A stretch of 9,785 nucleotides of DNA from Candidatus Hydrothermarchaeota archaeon (GCA_015520145.1 WAQR01000013.1:1-9785); one strand, 5' to 3'; shown: positions 1 through 6,429, counted from the stretch's first letter. A program made the numbers and translations. Notes: generated from the sequence alone by a model not told the origin.

Positions 1-749
1 CCGTCGCCGTACCCCTCCGGGCCGGTTCTTGTCCAGTCGGGATATGTAATCCTGTAAAACGCCCTCTCCGGGTGCGGCATCAGCCCGAACACCGTACCCT
101 CAGGATTGCAGATACCTGCAATGTCCGCAATCGAGCCGTTCGGGTTTTCAGGATACTTCCCTTTTGCAGGGGTTCCGTCCTCCTTTGCATAACAAAAAAC
201 GATCTGGTCGTTGTCCTCAAGCATCTCAAGGTATTCCCCTTCCTTCTCCTGCGGCAGTATCAGTTTCCCCTCGCCGTGTGCGACAGGCATCCTGAGAGTG
301 CCTTCAATCCCTTTTGTAAATATGCAGTTACCCCTGTTCACGTTTTTCAGATAGACCCAGCGGTCCTCGAACCTGGACGACACGTTTTTACCAAGTGCCG
401 CCTGTGGGATATTGCTTATTCCATCAAACCCCGGCAAAAGCCCTGACTCGACGAGTATCTGGAATCCATTGCATATCCCGATTATAGGCTTCCCGTCTCC
501 TGCAAATCTCTCCAGCTGGCTGCCGAACCGCTCCTTTATAATCTTCCCCATAATCGCACCTGAACGTACGTGGTCTCCAAACGAAAACCCGCCAGGAATA
601 AGCAGGCCGTCGAATTCTGAAAGTTCTTTTTCGCCTCTAATAAACCTTCTTATATGGATAATATCTGCTGCCGCACCGAAATGCTCGACAGCATCTTTTG
701 TCTCGATATCGCAGTTCGTTCCAGGACCGCGAATTACACAAAACCTCAT
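1..749 (-). CDS. purQ: Phosphoribosylformylglycinamidine synthase, glutaminase subunit PurQ (3' end beyond window)
   Basis: This is the glutamine amidotransferase subunit of FGAM synthetase. It releases ammonia from glutamine for PurL in the fourth step of de novo purine synthesis in the cytoplasm. About 249 codons are visible and the C-terminus runs off the left edge. The class I amidotransferase signature is intact: nucleophile Cys93 in GICNGFQ, the catalytic pair His226 and Glu228 in MPHPE, and the GGFSFGDH segment near residue 54. The start ATG (749-747) overlaps the purL stop as ATGA, so the two genes are probably translationally coupled. The opening MRFCVIRGPGTNCD is typical of PurQ. 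It is the last visible gene of the purine operon. Identification is firm; only the missing end is unknown. Confidence 0.95.
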   Translation of the reverse strand, partial: MRFCVIRGPGTNCDIETKDAVEHFGAAADIIHIRRFIRGEKELSEFDGLLIPGGFSFGDHVRSGAIMGKIIKERFGSQLERFAGDGKPIIGICNGFQILVESGLLPGFDGISNIPQAALGKNVSSRFEDRWVYLKNVNRGNCIFTKGIEGTLRMPVAHGEGKLILPQEKEGEYLEMLEDNDQIVFCYAKEDGTPAKGKYPENPNGSIADIAGICNPEGTVFGLMPHPERAFYRITYPDWTRTGPEGYGD

Positions 750-3133
750 TTCATCCCCTGCCATGCACGTTTTAAACTAGATAGACTCGACGAAACAATA
801 ACACCACCCTCTCTGCTCCTTATCAACAGCCTCCTCTCTTCAGTGGTCTTTCCTATCATAGCAAACTTTGGTCCTTTTCCTCTCATCACGTCTTCGAACT
901 TTTCTCTATCCTCTTTCCTGACCTCCACAAGAAACCTGCTGTTCGATTCTGAAAACAGGATATGGTCATCACGCATCTTCCCATCCGGCCCGTTCACCCC
1001 ATTCACCCCATTCACTCCATTCATTCCATCCACCGGGACACTATCCAGGTGCAGCTCCATCCCGATATCACCTGCAAACGCCATCTCAGCAGCAGCAACA
1101 CAAAGCCCGCCCTCTGAAAGGTCGTGGCACGATCTGACAAGCCCGCGGTCTATTGCATCTGTAATCGAGTCAAAAGACCTCTTCGCTTCACTCGGGTTCA
1201 CCTGCGGGACGCTGTTCCCGACAAACCCATGTATCTTATAATAGTGTGAACCGCCGAGCTCGTCTTTCGTCTCGCCTATAATGTATATGAGATTACCAGG
1301 CCCTTTCAAGTCCATAGAAACCGCCTTCCTCACGTCAGGTACAATACCTACAGCCGATATCAGAAGTGTCGGTGTAACCGGCCCGCCTGTCCCTGACTCG
1401 TTGTACAGGCTGTCTTTCCCTGAGATGAACGGCGTTTCGTAAATGACCGCAATATCGTAACATGCCTTTGCTGCCCTTACAAGCCCTGCGAGCCTGTCCT
1501 CCTTTTCCGGGTTGCCCCAGCAGAAATTATCCAGTATCGCTACCCTCCTCCCGCCGACAGCCACATTGTTCCTGACCGCCTCATCGATGGCAGAGGCAGC
1601 CATCCAGTACGGGTCGATCTTCCCGTACTCCGGGTTCAGCCCGTTTGAGATAGCAATACCCTTAAACGAGTCCTTTAGCGGTTTCATGACCGCGGCATCG
1701 CCCGGCCCGTCCAGGTACGCACCCTGGAGCGGCTTTAACACAGTCATCGCCTTTACCTCGTGGTCATACGTCCTGATAACCTTCTCTTTACTCGAAACGT
1801 TTGGAGATGCGAGTATCTTCATAAGGTCACCTGTGAGGTCGCCTGGCATCTGGAAATCTGGCTCATCAAACACCTGAGCCACCCACCTGGCATTTCGCCT
1901 GATTCTCGGAACACCCTTAAAAAGAAACTCGAGATCTATATCAGCGACCCTCTCGCCCCTGAACTCTATTACAAGCCTTTTATCATCTGTGAACCTCCCA
2001 AGCACGGTTGCCTCGACATCCTCGTCCTCGAATATGCCAATGACCTCTTTTAGATTCCTCTCAGGCACGCTTATAAGCATCCGCTCCTGTGATTCAGATG
2101 TCCATATCTCCCAGGCAGCCATCCCAGGATATTTTAGAGGAACCCTGTCAAGGTCCACCACTACCCCGCAGTTCGAGCGATAGGCCATCTCGCAGACTGC
2201 TGACGAAAGCCCGCCGCCGCCGAGGTCAGTTATCGCAGAGCCCAGGCGGTTGTCCCGCACCTCCAGTATCCCGCGCTTTATCTTCTCCTCGAGTATAGGG
2301 TCGCCTATCTGGACTGCCGTTACTGACTGTTCCTCTGATTCCTCACTAAGCTCGGCTGAAGCAAACGTGACCCCGTGGATCCCGTCCCGCCCTGTCCTGC
2401 CGCCCACCAGCAGCACGATATCTCCGGGCCTGGTGTCCCTGACATACCTGCTCTTTTTCACAAGTCCTACAGTACCGCAGTACACAAGCGGATTTGTTGT
2501 ATAGCTCCTGTCGAAAAAAATCGCACCATTTACTGTCGGGATGCCCATATTATTGCCATACGCTCCGATACCTGCAACCACATAGGTATGGATGAATCTC
2601 GGGTGTTTCGACCCCTTTGGAACGTCTTCGTAACGCATGTCCAGCGGTCCAAAGCACAGTACATTTGTGTTTGCAATAGGTTCGCCCCAGACCCCCAGGA
2701 TATCCCTTATCACACCGCCCACTCCAGTTGCCGCACCGCCGAAAGGCTCGAGGGCTGATGGGTGGTTGTGCGTTTCGACCTTGAAAGCGATTGCGATATC
2801 ACCTTCAAAATCGACTATCCCTGCATTGTCTTCAAAGACCGAGAAGCACCATGGAAGGTCGAGCTCACGCGTCACCCTGGCAACCGTGCTCTTTAAAAGG
2901 TCTTTTATCACCCCGTCCTCGGTTTCAATCTCACCTCGAAACGTCTTGTGGACGCAGTGTTCACTCCAGGTCTGGGCAAAGGTCTCAAGCTCGACATCTG
3001 TCGGGTCGCGGCCAAGTGTGATGAAGTGGTCTCGGATCTTTTCCATTTCCTGTATATTTAGAGAAAGCTGCCTTTTACAGCTCAGTTCTTCCAGTTCCCT
3101 GGCACTTTTTTTTGAAAGATTTATCCTTGTCAT
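746..3133 (-). CDS. purL: Phosphoribosylformylglycinamidine synthase, large subunit PurL (small-type)
   Basis: PurL uses ATP and PurQ-derived ammonia to turn FGAR into FGAM. This 795-residue form is the small type that needs separate PurS and PurQ, both encoded beside it. Visible family motifs are WSEHC with active-site His59, the VETHNHPSALEPFGGAATG nucleotide-binding segment at about 119-137, DLGGGGLSSA at about 303-312, the second-half GPGDAAVMKP at about 476-485, and SCHDLSEGG at about 668-676. The first 25 or so residues form a short charged extension. The ATG at 3133 has a GGAG a few bases upstream. One oddity is an in-frame Asn-Gly-Val tandem repeat at residues 705-713 within an Asn/Gly-rich stretch (704-718). 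It sits in a variable loop of the C-terminal domain and is unlikely to touch the active site. The gene overlaps purQ by four bases. Confidence 0.96.
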   Translation of the reverse strand: MTRINLSKKSARELEELSCKRQLSLNIQEMEKIRDHFITLGRDPTDVELETFAQTWSEHCVHKTFRGEIETEDGVIKDLLKSTVARVTRELDLPWCFSVFEDNAGIVDFEGDIAIAFKVETHNHPSALEPFGGAATGVGGVIRDILGVWGEPIANTNVLCFGPLDMRYEDVPKGSKHPRFIHTYVVAGIGAYGNNMGIPTVNGAIFFDRSYTTNPLVYCGTVGLVKKSRYVRDTRPGDIVLLVGGRTGRDGIHGVTFASAELSEESEEQSVTAVQIGDPILEEKIKRGILEVRDNRLGSAITDLGGGGLSSAVCEMAYRSNCGVVVDLDRVPLKYPGMAAWEIWTSESQERMLISVPERNLKEVIGIFEDEDVEATVLGRFTDDKRLVIEFRGERVADIDLEFLFKGVPRIRRNARWVAQVFDEPDFQMPGDLTGDLMKILASPNVSSKEKVIRTYDHEVKAMTVLKPLQGAYLDGPGDAAVMKPLKDSFKGIAISNGLNPEYGKIDPYWMAASAIDEAVRNNVAVGGRRVAILDNFCWGNPEKEDRLAGLVRAAKACYDIAVIYETPFISGKDSLYNESGTGGPVTPTLLISAVGIVPDVRKAVSMDLKGPGNLIYIIGETKDELGGSHYYKIHGFVGNSVPQVNPSEAKRSFDSITDAIDRGLVRSCHDLSEGGLCVAAAEMAFAGDIGMELHLDSVPVDGMNGVNGVNGVNGPDGKMRDDHILFSESNSRFLVEVRKEDREKFEDVMRGKGPKFAMIGKTTEERRLLIRSREGGVIVSSSLSSLKRAWQGMK
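989..1024 (-). repeat. 9-bp in-frame tandem repeat (Asn-Gly-Val) inside purL
   Basis: About four copies of a 9-base unit (plus-strand ATTCACCCC, with variants ATTCACTCC and ATTCATTCC) encode MNGVNGVNGVNG at PurL residues 704-715. The period is a multiple of three, so copy-number change keeps the frame. It probably forms a flexible surface loop; replication slippage is the likely origin. Confidence 0.8.
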
Positions 3134-3163
3134 TTAATCTCCATCTACCTTCTCTCTTCACCC

Positions 3164-3412
3164 TTATCTCAATCTTATTATCTCGTAGTCCTGGCTTACA
3201 GGATTTGCCAGAAGCCGCCTGCACATCTCCTCTATTTCAGCTCTCCTAACCTCCCCACGTATCCTGAATACCTTTGCTGTATTAACCATTTCAACCCCTT
3301 TAAATCCAAGGACCTTGAGTCCTTTAAGGGTGGACTCCCCTTCCGTATCCTGGACCCCCGGTTTGTACGAGATCCTGACTTCCCATTCTTCCCATTCGCT
3401 CTTATCTTCCAT
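3164..3412 (-). CDS. purS: Phosphoribosylformylglycinamidine synthase subunit PurS
   Basis: PurS is the small dimeric subunit that bridges PurL and PurQ and helps pass ammonia between them. I place the start at ATG 3412, giving 82 residues, close to the usual 80 or so. The family core WEVRISYKPGVQDTEGESTL follows about nine residues in. The rest fits PurS: the GLKVLGFKGV helix and strand, an acidic helix near 57-67, and the ending NPVSQDYEIIRL. A longer reading from 3460 would overlap the previous gene by 44 bases and add a non-conserved tail. The chosen ATG lies five bases past the upstream stop, with GGTGAT upstream as a possible ribosome site. It lies directly upstream of purL (30-base gap). 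Confidence 0.93.
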   Translation of the reverse strand: MEDKSEWEEWEVRISYKPGVQDTEGESTLKGLKVLGFKGVEMVNTAKVFRIRGEVRRAEIEEMCRRLLANPVSQDYEIIRLR

Positions 3413-3416
3413 CCTA

Positions 3417-4376
3417 TCACCAGACCTTTGAATAGTATGCATCCTCGCAGTTTGTCGCACTTTTTCCTAAATCATCCATTGTAATCGTCTCACCCTTTCT
3501 CTTGAAAGTAAAGCCCGTCAATCTCGACGGATATTCATTATATGAGAAACATGACCTTTTCGTTTCAAAAGTATTGCGGGCATGGGCATATGACTCGATA
3601 TCTATCGATATCTCTTCACCATGTCTCGTCCTGCCGGAAACACTCCATAAAGGAAGCCTATTGCCTGATTTGCCTTGCCGTTCTATCTTCTCTATCTTTA
3701 TGTCCTTCACAAACCTGTAATGCTGCCCATCGTGATGGAGGTTCAGGCTTTTGAAGAGAGGTACAACCGCCCGCGGTTCATAGAAATCCATCATTGTCCC
3801 ATTCTCAAAGAATGTCCTGCCCCATTTCCAGGGTATAAACGGCATGTTCAACCACACCTTCTGCAGGAAGACTATGCCCTCACTCCGCTTGCCCATGATC
3901 CTGCCCGTGTATCTGGCATATTTGTTTGTCCTGTAAAAAGGCGTGAATATGAATTTGAATCTCAAAGTATCTATATTGCTGGAATCAGGTATTTTAATAT
4001 CTGTATCGATTTCTTTTATTGAAAGCCTGTACATATCACCGGTTTTTTCAAACACAAATGTGTCTGACCTTGCGTTTAATTGACTGTTTTCTATCCATTC
4101 ATTTTTTGTTCTGTGAATGAGATCTCCTGCCGTGCACCAGTAGGTAACACCTGTTTTAAACCTGTGGGAGCCGCCTTCAAAGTTTGTTACGACATTGTTT
4201 ATTTTGTACGGTTTTATATTCTTTTGCCCTATCCCCAGCATCAGTTGGGTCTCTTTTTCCATGTCCATGAATAAAAGAAATCTGTAAACGGTAGCCCAGA
4301 AACGCGGTCTGTCAGAGAAGTCAAAAAAAAATCTGTCAAACGATTTTCCCTCGTTCCAGGTAGTGCGAAAAACCAT
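3417..4376 (-). CDS. Uncharacterised 319-aa protein, first gene of the purine operon
   Basis: I do not recognise this family with confidence. The protein is soluble-looking, rich in aromatic and basic residues, and has no signal peptide or clear membrane helix. Segments such as WSVSGRTRHGEEISIDIES, YEPRAVVPLF and NEYPSRLTGFTF alternate charged and hydrophobic residues as in a beta-rich fold. The overall texture reminds me of the lipocalin-like AttH/CrtC (carotenoid hydratase) group, but this is a weak impression. The start ATG at 4376 has no Shine-Dalgarno. A TATA box lies about 28 bases upstream, so the mRNA is probably leaderless. The stop is five bases before the purS start, so this gene is almost certainly co-transcribed with purS-purL-purQ. 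Whether it has a purine role or merely shares the operon is unknown. Confidence 0.8.
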   Translation of the reverse strand: MVFRTTWNEGKSFDRFFFDFSDRPRFWATVYRFLLFMDMEKETQLMLGIGQKNIKPYKINNVVTNFEGGSHRFKTGVTYWCTAGDLIHRTKNEWIENSQLNARSDTFVFEKTGDMYRLSIKEIDTDIKIPDSSNIDTLRFKFIFTPFYRTNKYARYTGRIMGKRSEGIVFLQKVWLNMPFIPWKWGRTFFENGTMMDFYEPRAVVPLFKSLNLHHDGQHYRFVKDIKIEKIERQGKSGNRLPLWSVSGRTRHGEEISIDIESYAHARNTFETKRSCFSYNEYPSRLTGFTFKRKGETITMDDLGKSATNCEDAYYSKVW

Positions 4377-4396
4377 AATATCTAATCATATTTTTT

Positions 4397-4412
4397 TTGT
4401 TTATAAATTTTG
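4397..4412 (-). promoter_or_regulatory. TATA-box promoter of the purine operon
   Basis: On the minus strand the sequence AAAATTTATAAAC, with TTTATAAA at 4407-4400, is a strong archaeal TATA element. Its centre is about 28 bases from the ATG at 4376, so transcription should begin at or within a few bases of the start codon. Confidence 0.7.
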
Positions 4413-4493
4413 TGTGATGTGAACAGTATCTCCGAACAGCCATTATAAAAACAACGAAAATGCTGTTGGAGAATAATTGGATTGTGAGGATTA

Positions 4494-4507
4494 CTAAATA
4501 ATAAAAA
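4494..4507 (-). terminator. T-rich terminator after tRNA-His
   Basis: Directly after the tRNA-His 3' end the minus strand reads TTTTTATTATTTAG. Oligo-T tracts are the usual intrinsic termination signal in archaea. It would end the tRNA-Glu/tRNA-His transcript before the purine operon promoter region. Confidence 0.55.
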
Positions 4508-4508
4508 G

Positions 4509-4581
4509 GGCCGCGACCGGGAATCGAACCCGGGTCAGGGGATCCACAGTCCCCGATTCTAACCACTAAACTATCGCGGCC
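4509..4581 (-). tRNA. tRNA-His (GTG)
   Basis: The gene folds as a cloverleaf with 7-bp acceptor GCCGCGA/TCGCGGC, anticodon stem GGGGA/TCCCC and loop CTGTGGA (anticodon GTG at 4547-4545). The T arm has the standard TTCGATT loop. The extra 5' guanine typical of tRNA-His (G-1, base 4581) and the matching discriminator C73 (base 4509) are both in the genomic sequence, so the identity element is probably genome-encoded. CCA is not encoded. It lies 22 bases downstream of tRNA-Glu and probably shares its transcript. Confidence 0.97.
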
Positions 4582-4603
4582 ATTAATATAAAATAATTCT
4601 AAA

Positions 4604-4678
4604 TGCTCCGGCCGGGATTCGGACCCGGGTCGCGGCCTCGAAAGGGCCGCATGATTGGCCGGACTACACTACCGGAGC
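4604..4678 (-). tRNA. tRNA-Glu (TTC)
   Basis: The cloverleaf has acceptor GCTCCGG/CCGGAGC, anticodon stem CGGCC/GGCCG and loop CTTTCGA (anticodon TTC), with A73 and no encoded CCA. The T loop reads TCCGAAT instead of the near-universal TTCGAAT. Position 55, normally U and converted to pseudouridine, is therefore C. Everything else looks functional. It is first in a minus-strand pair with tRNA-His. Confidence 0.95.
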
Positions 4679-4719
4679 AGTCTTCTTCTCGTTCGTTTTA
4701 GTAACGTTAGAAAAGAAGT

Positions 4720-4734
4720 TCGTATACGTTTCGA
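4720..4734 (-). promoter_or_regulatory. Probable promoter for tRNA-Glu/tRNA-His
   Basis: The minus strand reads TTCGAAACGTATACG: a CGAAA BRE-like element followed by an AT-rich TATA-like GTATAC. It lies about 46 bases upstream of the tRNA-Glu 5' end. That would give a leader of about 20 bases, removed by RNase P. The TATA match is imperfect. Confidence 0.45.
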
Positions 4735-4770
4735 AAAATAGATATGGTCATCTTTATTTACTTTACTGTA

Positions 4771-4782
4771 CGAAATTATGAC
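4771..4782 (+). promoter_or_regulatory. Weak promoter candidate for tRNA-Arg
   Basis: CGAAATTATGAC resembles a BRE plus a weak TATA element. It lies about 75 bases upstream of tRNA-Arg, implying a leader of roughly 45 bases. No better TATA box is seen nearer to the tRNA, so this is tentative. Confidence 0.25.
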
Positions 4783-4851
4783 AAACCCCTACACAAGAGC
4801 AGGAAGTCAGATGACTGTGACACATGTGGATGAAGTTTTCCATAACATTCT

Positions 4852-4925
4852 GCAGCCGTAGTATAGTCTGGATAGAATAGGAGCCTCCGGAGCTCTAGGC
4901 CCGGGTTCAAATCCCGGCGGCTGCG
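4852..4925 (+). tRNA. tRNA-Arg (CCG)
   Basis: The acceptor GCAGCCG/CGGCTGC and the T arm CCGGG-TTCAAAT-CCCGG are perfect. The anticodon stem GGAGC/GCTCT closes the loop CTCCGGA, so the anticodon is CCG (4887-4889), reading CGG arginine codons. The D stem is weak: GTAT against GAAT gives one A-A mismatch and two G-U pairs. G18-G19 are present. G73 is the discriminator and no CCA is encoded. It is divergent from the tRNA-Glu/His pair. Confidence 0.93.
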
Positions 4926-4958
4926 TTTCATAGCCCTTTATTCCTCTATTCCTCTATT
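4926..4958 (+). terminator. Pyrimidine-rich tract after tRNA-Arg with 8-bp tandem repeat
   Basis: A T/C-rich stretch follows tRNA-Arg. It contains two exact tandem copies of TATTCCTC (4939-4946 and 4947-4954) and the start of a third. It is the likely termination region for the tRNA-Arg transcript. Confidence 0.4.
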
Positions 4959-4996
4959 GAATCCTTATTACATCAGCTTAATTTCAATTGTCATTA

Positions 4997-5224
4997 TCAC
5001 GGAAGTGCAGTTGCAACTATTACTGCAAGTCCGATTATAATCCCGAACTGCACCAGCGATATCGCCATATTCCCTTTTTCCAGACCCTCTGCAAGGTCTA
5101 TGTCAGATATGTATGCAAATATCCTTAAAGCAAGTCCGGCAGCTATTGCAAAACTCAAGCCCCCTATAAGTGCCCACATGATGGCAAGCGACATATTAAA
5201 TACAGCAACAGTCCATTCAATCAT
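4997..5224 (-). CDS. DUF350-type small integral membrane protein
   Basis: A 75-residue protein with two membrane helices, roughly residues 8-38 and 53-73. The connecting charged loop ends in LEKGNMAISLVQFGIIIGLAVIV. That motif (K-G-N-x-A-x-x-x-x-x-x-G-I-I-x-G) is characteristic of the DUF350 (YjfL-like) family, whose function is not established. Only one DUF350 unit is present; longer relatives carry two. The ATG at 5224 follows a good GGGGGTGA ribosome site, which partly overlaps the upstream stop region; the gap to the 236-aa gene is 11 bases. They are clearly one operon and their products may work together at the membrane. The gene ends in stacked stops (TGA TAA TGA). Confidence 0.85.
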   Translation of the reverse strand: MIEWTVAVFNMSLAIMWALIGGLSFAIAAGLALRIFAYISDIDLAEGLEKGNMAISLVQFGIIIGLAVIVATALP

Positions 5225-5235
5225 AAATTCACCCC

Positions 5236-5946
5236 CTAAACATATTTAACCAGATTAATATTTATATCTTTACCATTCCCATATTTCATCAGGAGAGGAA
5301 AGCCCTTTCTAATACACATCTGTTCTTTTGGATATACTTTGGTCACAATCAATGTGGATTCTATTAGATAACATTCTTCACCAGCGATTATTTCAGTATC
5401 TACAACTTCTGCAATCCCCCTATAACCTTCTACTGTACTGTAATACCACCTTTCACCTATCGATACATTCCCTTTTTCCTGAATATGCAGTTCTGCTGGA
5501 TGCCACAGATATTCGCTCCAGAACGCAGAAGAATAGCTATTTCTCGTCGGCATTCCTGTATCGTAACTAACTGCGAATCTATCTTCAAGGACCTTCGGCC
5601 CTTCCAGGGATACCATGTATCTTGAGTTTTCTTGTGTGGTATAGCCGATTTTAGCCCTTCCATCAACCAGAAATCCAATATCAACTTTATCTGGTATTTC
5701 ATATGTTAGATTAATCGAGCGGCTTCTGGTCTCGATTGTGTATTCAAGATACTGCCCTATTTTTAATGAATCTGCCGGATTCCATTTACTGGACATTGTG
5801 ATTGCGACATATCCTGGTTTTGGGACTTGTTGTGGCAGATACGTATCTTCCAGCACAACGCCATCAAACTCGCCTCCAATTTTTCCCAGATACCATGCCA
5901 TGGAGTATCCGGTAACAACTGTAAAAACAAAAAGGTAAATGACCAA
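5236..5946 (-). CDS. Membrane-anchored extracytoplasmic protein of unknown function
   Basis: From the TTG at 5946 this is 236 residues. An N-terminal hydrophobic segment (about 1-20) is followed by a roughly 210-residue beta-rich domain without further membrane helices, so it is probably an anchored or exported domain outside the cell. Near the C-terminus, EVVDTEIIAGEECYLIE and EQMCIRKGFPLLMKYG contain the only two cysteines of the domain. The pattern resembles DUF3108-like beta-barrel proteins, a weak likeness. The TTG has no ribosome site, but the frame stays open upstream to 6006. A strong GGGAGG lies at 5995-5986, just before in-frame ATT/ATA codons at 5982-5977. The true start is therefore probably about 12 codons earlier, which adds a basic residue before the membrane helix. 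It is cotranscribed with the DUF350 gene. Confidence 0.75.
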   Translation of the reverse strand: MVIYLFVFTVVTGYSMAWYLGKIGGEFDGVVLEDTYLPQQVPKPGYVAITMSSKWNPADSLKIGQYLEYTIETRSRSINLTYEIPDKVDIGFLVDGRAKIGYTTQENSRYMVSLEGPKVLEDRFAVSYDTGMPTRNSYSSAFWSEYLWHPAELHIQEKGNVSIGERWYYSTVEGYRGIAEVVDTEIIAGEECYLIESTLIVTKVYPKEQMCIRKGFPLLMKYGNGKDININLVKYV

Positions 5947-5985
5947 ATAACATACAATGTCGATTACTGATCTACTTATAATGAT

Positions 5986-5995
5986 CTCCCTCCCT
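5986..5995 (-). promoter_or_regulatory. Strong ribosome binding site without a standard start codon
   Basis: The minus strand reads GGGAGGGAGA, the best Shine-Dalgarno sequence upstream of the 236-aa gene. At normal spacing the in-frame codons are ATC, ATT and ATA; no in-frame ATG or GTG is available. Confidence 0.6.
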
Positions 5996-6038
5996 TTAAT
6001 TGCTTCTTACTTCTTATAACTTATTAATATCTGTCTTT

Positions 6039-6056
6039 GTTTTTATAAACTTTCCT
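6039..6056 (-). promoter_or_regulatory. BRE/TATA promoter of the exported-protein/DUF350 operon
   Basis: The minus strand reads AGGAAAGTTTATAAAAAC: a purine-rich BRE (6056-6050) and TATA box TTTATAAAA (6049-6041). The predicted transcript start is near 6020, leaving about 25-35 bases of leader before the ribosome site at 5995-5986. This geometry favours a start codon near 5982 over the TTG at 5946. Confidence 0.7.
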
Positions 6057-6109
6057 ATACGGAACAAAATGGGTGTTATCTGCCGAGCTCTTCATAAAAC
6101 TGGCATGGT

Positions 6110-6355
6110 TTAAATTTCTTCTGCTATTTCCTCCCCGAGTTCTGTCCTGGTGTAAATCCTTCCAACCTTTTCATTTGGAGTAAGACATTTTATCAAACCC
6201 TCTTTTTCTAGTTCCCTTAATGCCCTGCTGGTATGGGATAGGTTTAATCCAAGCTCTTCTGCCAGTTGAGTTGGCGTTTTTATTTTAGATAGAGCCTGTA
6301 AAACCCTTTTCCTGTTTTTGGCTCTGATGACAAAACTGTATTTATCCCATTCCAT
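6110..6355 (-). CDS. Winged helix-turn-helix transcriptional regulator (ArsR/MarR-like)
   Basis: An 81-residue single-domain DNA-binding protein. The HTH is at about 31-57: TPTQLAEELGLNLSHTSRAL then RELEKEGLIK, with the recognition helix around NLSHTSRAL. The wing follows (CLTPNEKVGRIYTRTELGEEI). The opening MEWDKYSFVIRAKNRKRVLQAL is typical of small archaeal wHTH regulators. I prefer ATG 6355 to the TTG at 6388 because the TATA box TATATAAA at 6385-6378 is about 26 bases upstream, which suggests a leaderless mRNA, and because the TTG would overlap the TATA element itself. It is transcribed divergently from the hydrolase operon and shares its TATA element, so it is the obvious candidate regulator of that operon and of itself. 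The ligand is unknown. Confidence 0.9.
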   Translation of the reverse strand: MEWDKYSFVIRAKNRKRVLQALSKIKTPTQLAEELGLNLSHTSRALRELEKEGLIKCLTPNEKVGRIYTRTELGEEIAEEI

Positions 6356-6370
6356 TAAGGTCTGATTTTC

Positions 6371-6385
6371 CGAAAAGTTTATATA
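6371..6385. promoter_or_regulatory. Shared bidirectional TATA element: regulator (minus) and hydrolase operon (plus)
   Basis: The plus strand has a classic BRE-TATA, CGAAAAGTTTATATA. The predicted plus start lies near 6407, some 29 bases before the first ATG at 6436. Read on the minus strand the same bases give TATATAAAC, 26 bases from the regulator's ATG at 6355. TBP binding could therefore serve either direction; the BRE favours the plus strand. Confidence 0.7.
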
Positions 6386-6390
6386 CAATC

Positions 6391-6419
6391 TATTACCAAT
6401 GAACTACCGAGATATTACC
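6391..6419 (+). repeat. Direct repeat TATTACC, possible operator
   Basis: TATTACC occurs at 6391-6397 and 6413-6419, 22 bases apart (about two helical turns), spanning the predicted transcript start of the plus operon. A related CTACC lies between them at 6404-6408. A regulator bound here could block polymerase. Short repeats in AT-rich DNA can arise by chance. Confidence 0.35.
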
Positions 6420-6423
6420 GTTA

Positions 6424-6429
6424 GGAGGT
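6424..6429 (+). promoter_or_regulatory. Ribosome binding site of the first operon gene
   Basis: GGAGGT lies six bases before the ATG at 6436. It is a near-perfect Shine-Dalgarno and strongly supports translation of the 55-aa membrane protein. Confidence 0.8.

Noticed and set aside
746..3137. Several long plus-strand frames opposite purL
   Set aside because: They are antisense shadows with no ribosome sites; PurL motifs are clear on the minus strand.
3413..3460. Longer purS start at 3460
   Set aside because: It would add 16 non-conserved residues and overlap the preceding gene by 44 bases; ATG 3412 gives the normal family length.
4336..4566. A 76-codon minus-strand frame between tRNA-His and the 319-aa gene
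   Set aside because: It starts inside tRNA-His and includes tRNA and promoter sequence, so it is not a gene.
4778..4861. A 27-codon plus-strand frame (MTNPYTRAGS…) running into tRNA-Arg
   Set aside because: It has no ribosome site and its stop lies inside the tRNA; it is most likely chance reading of the tRNA leader.
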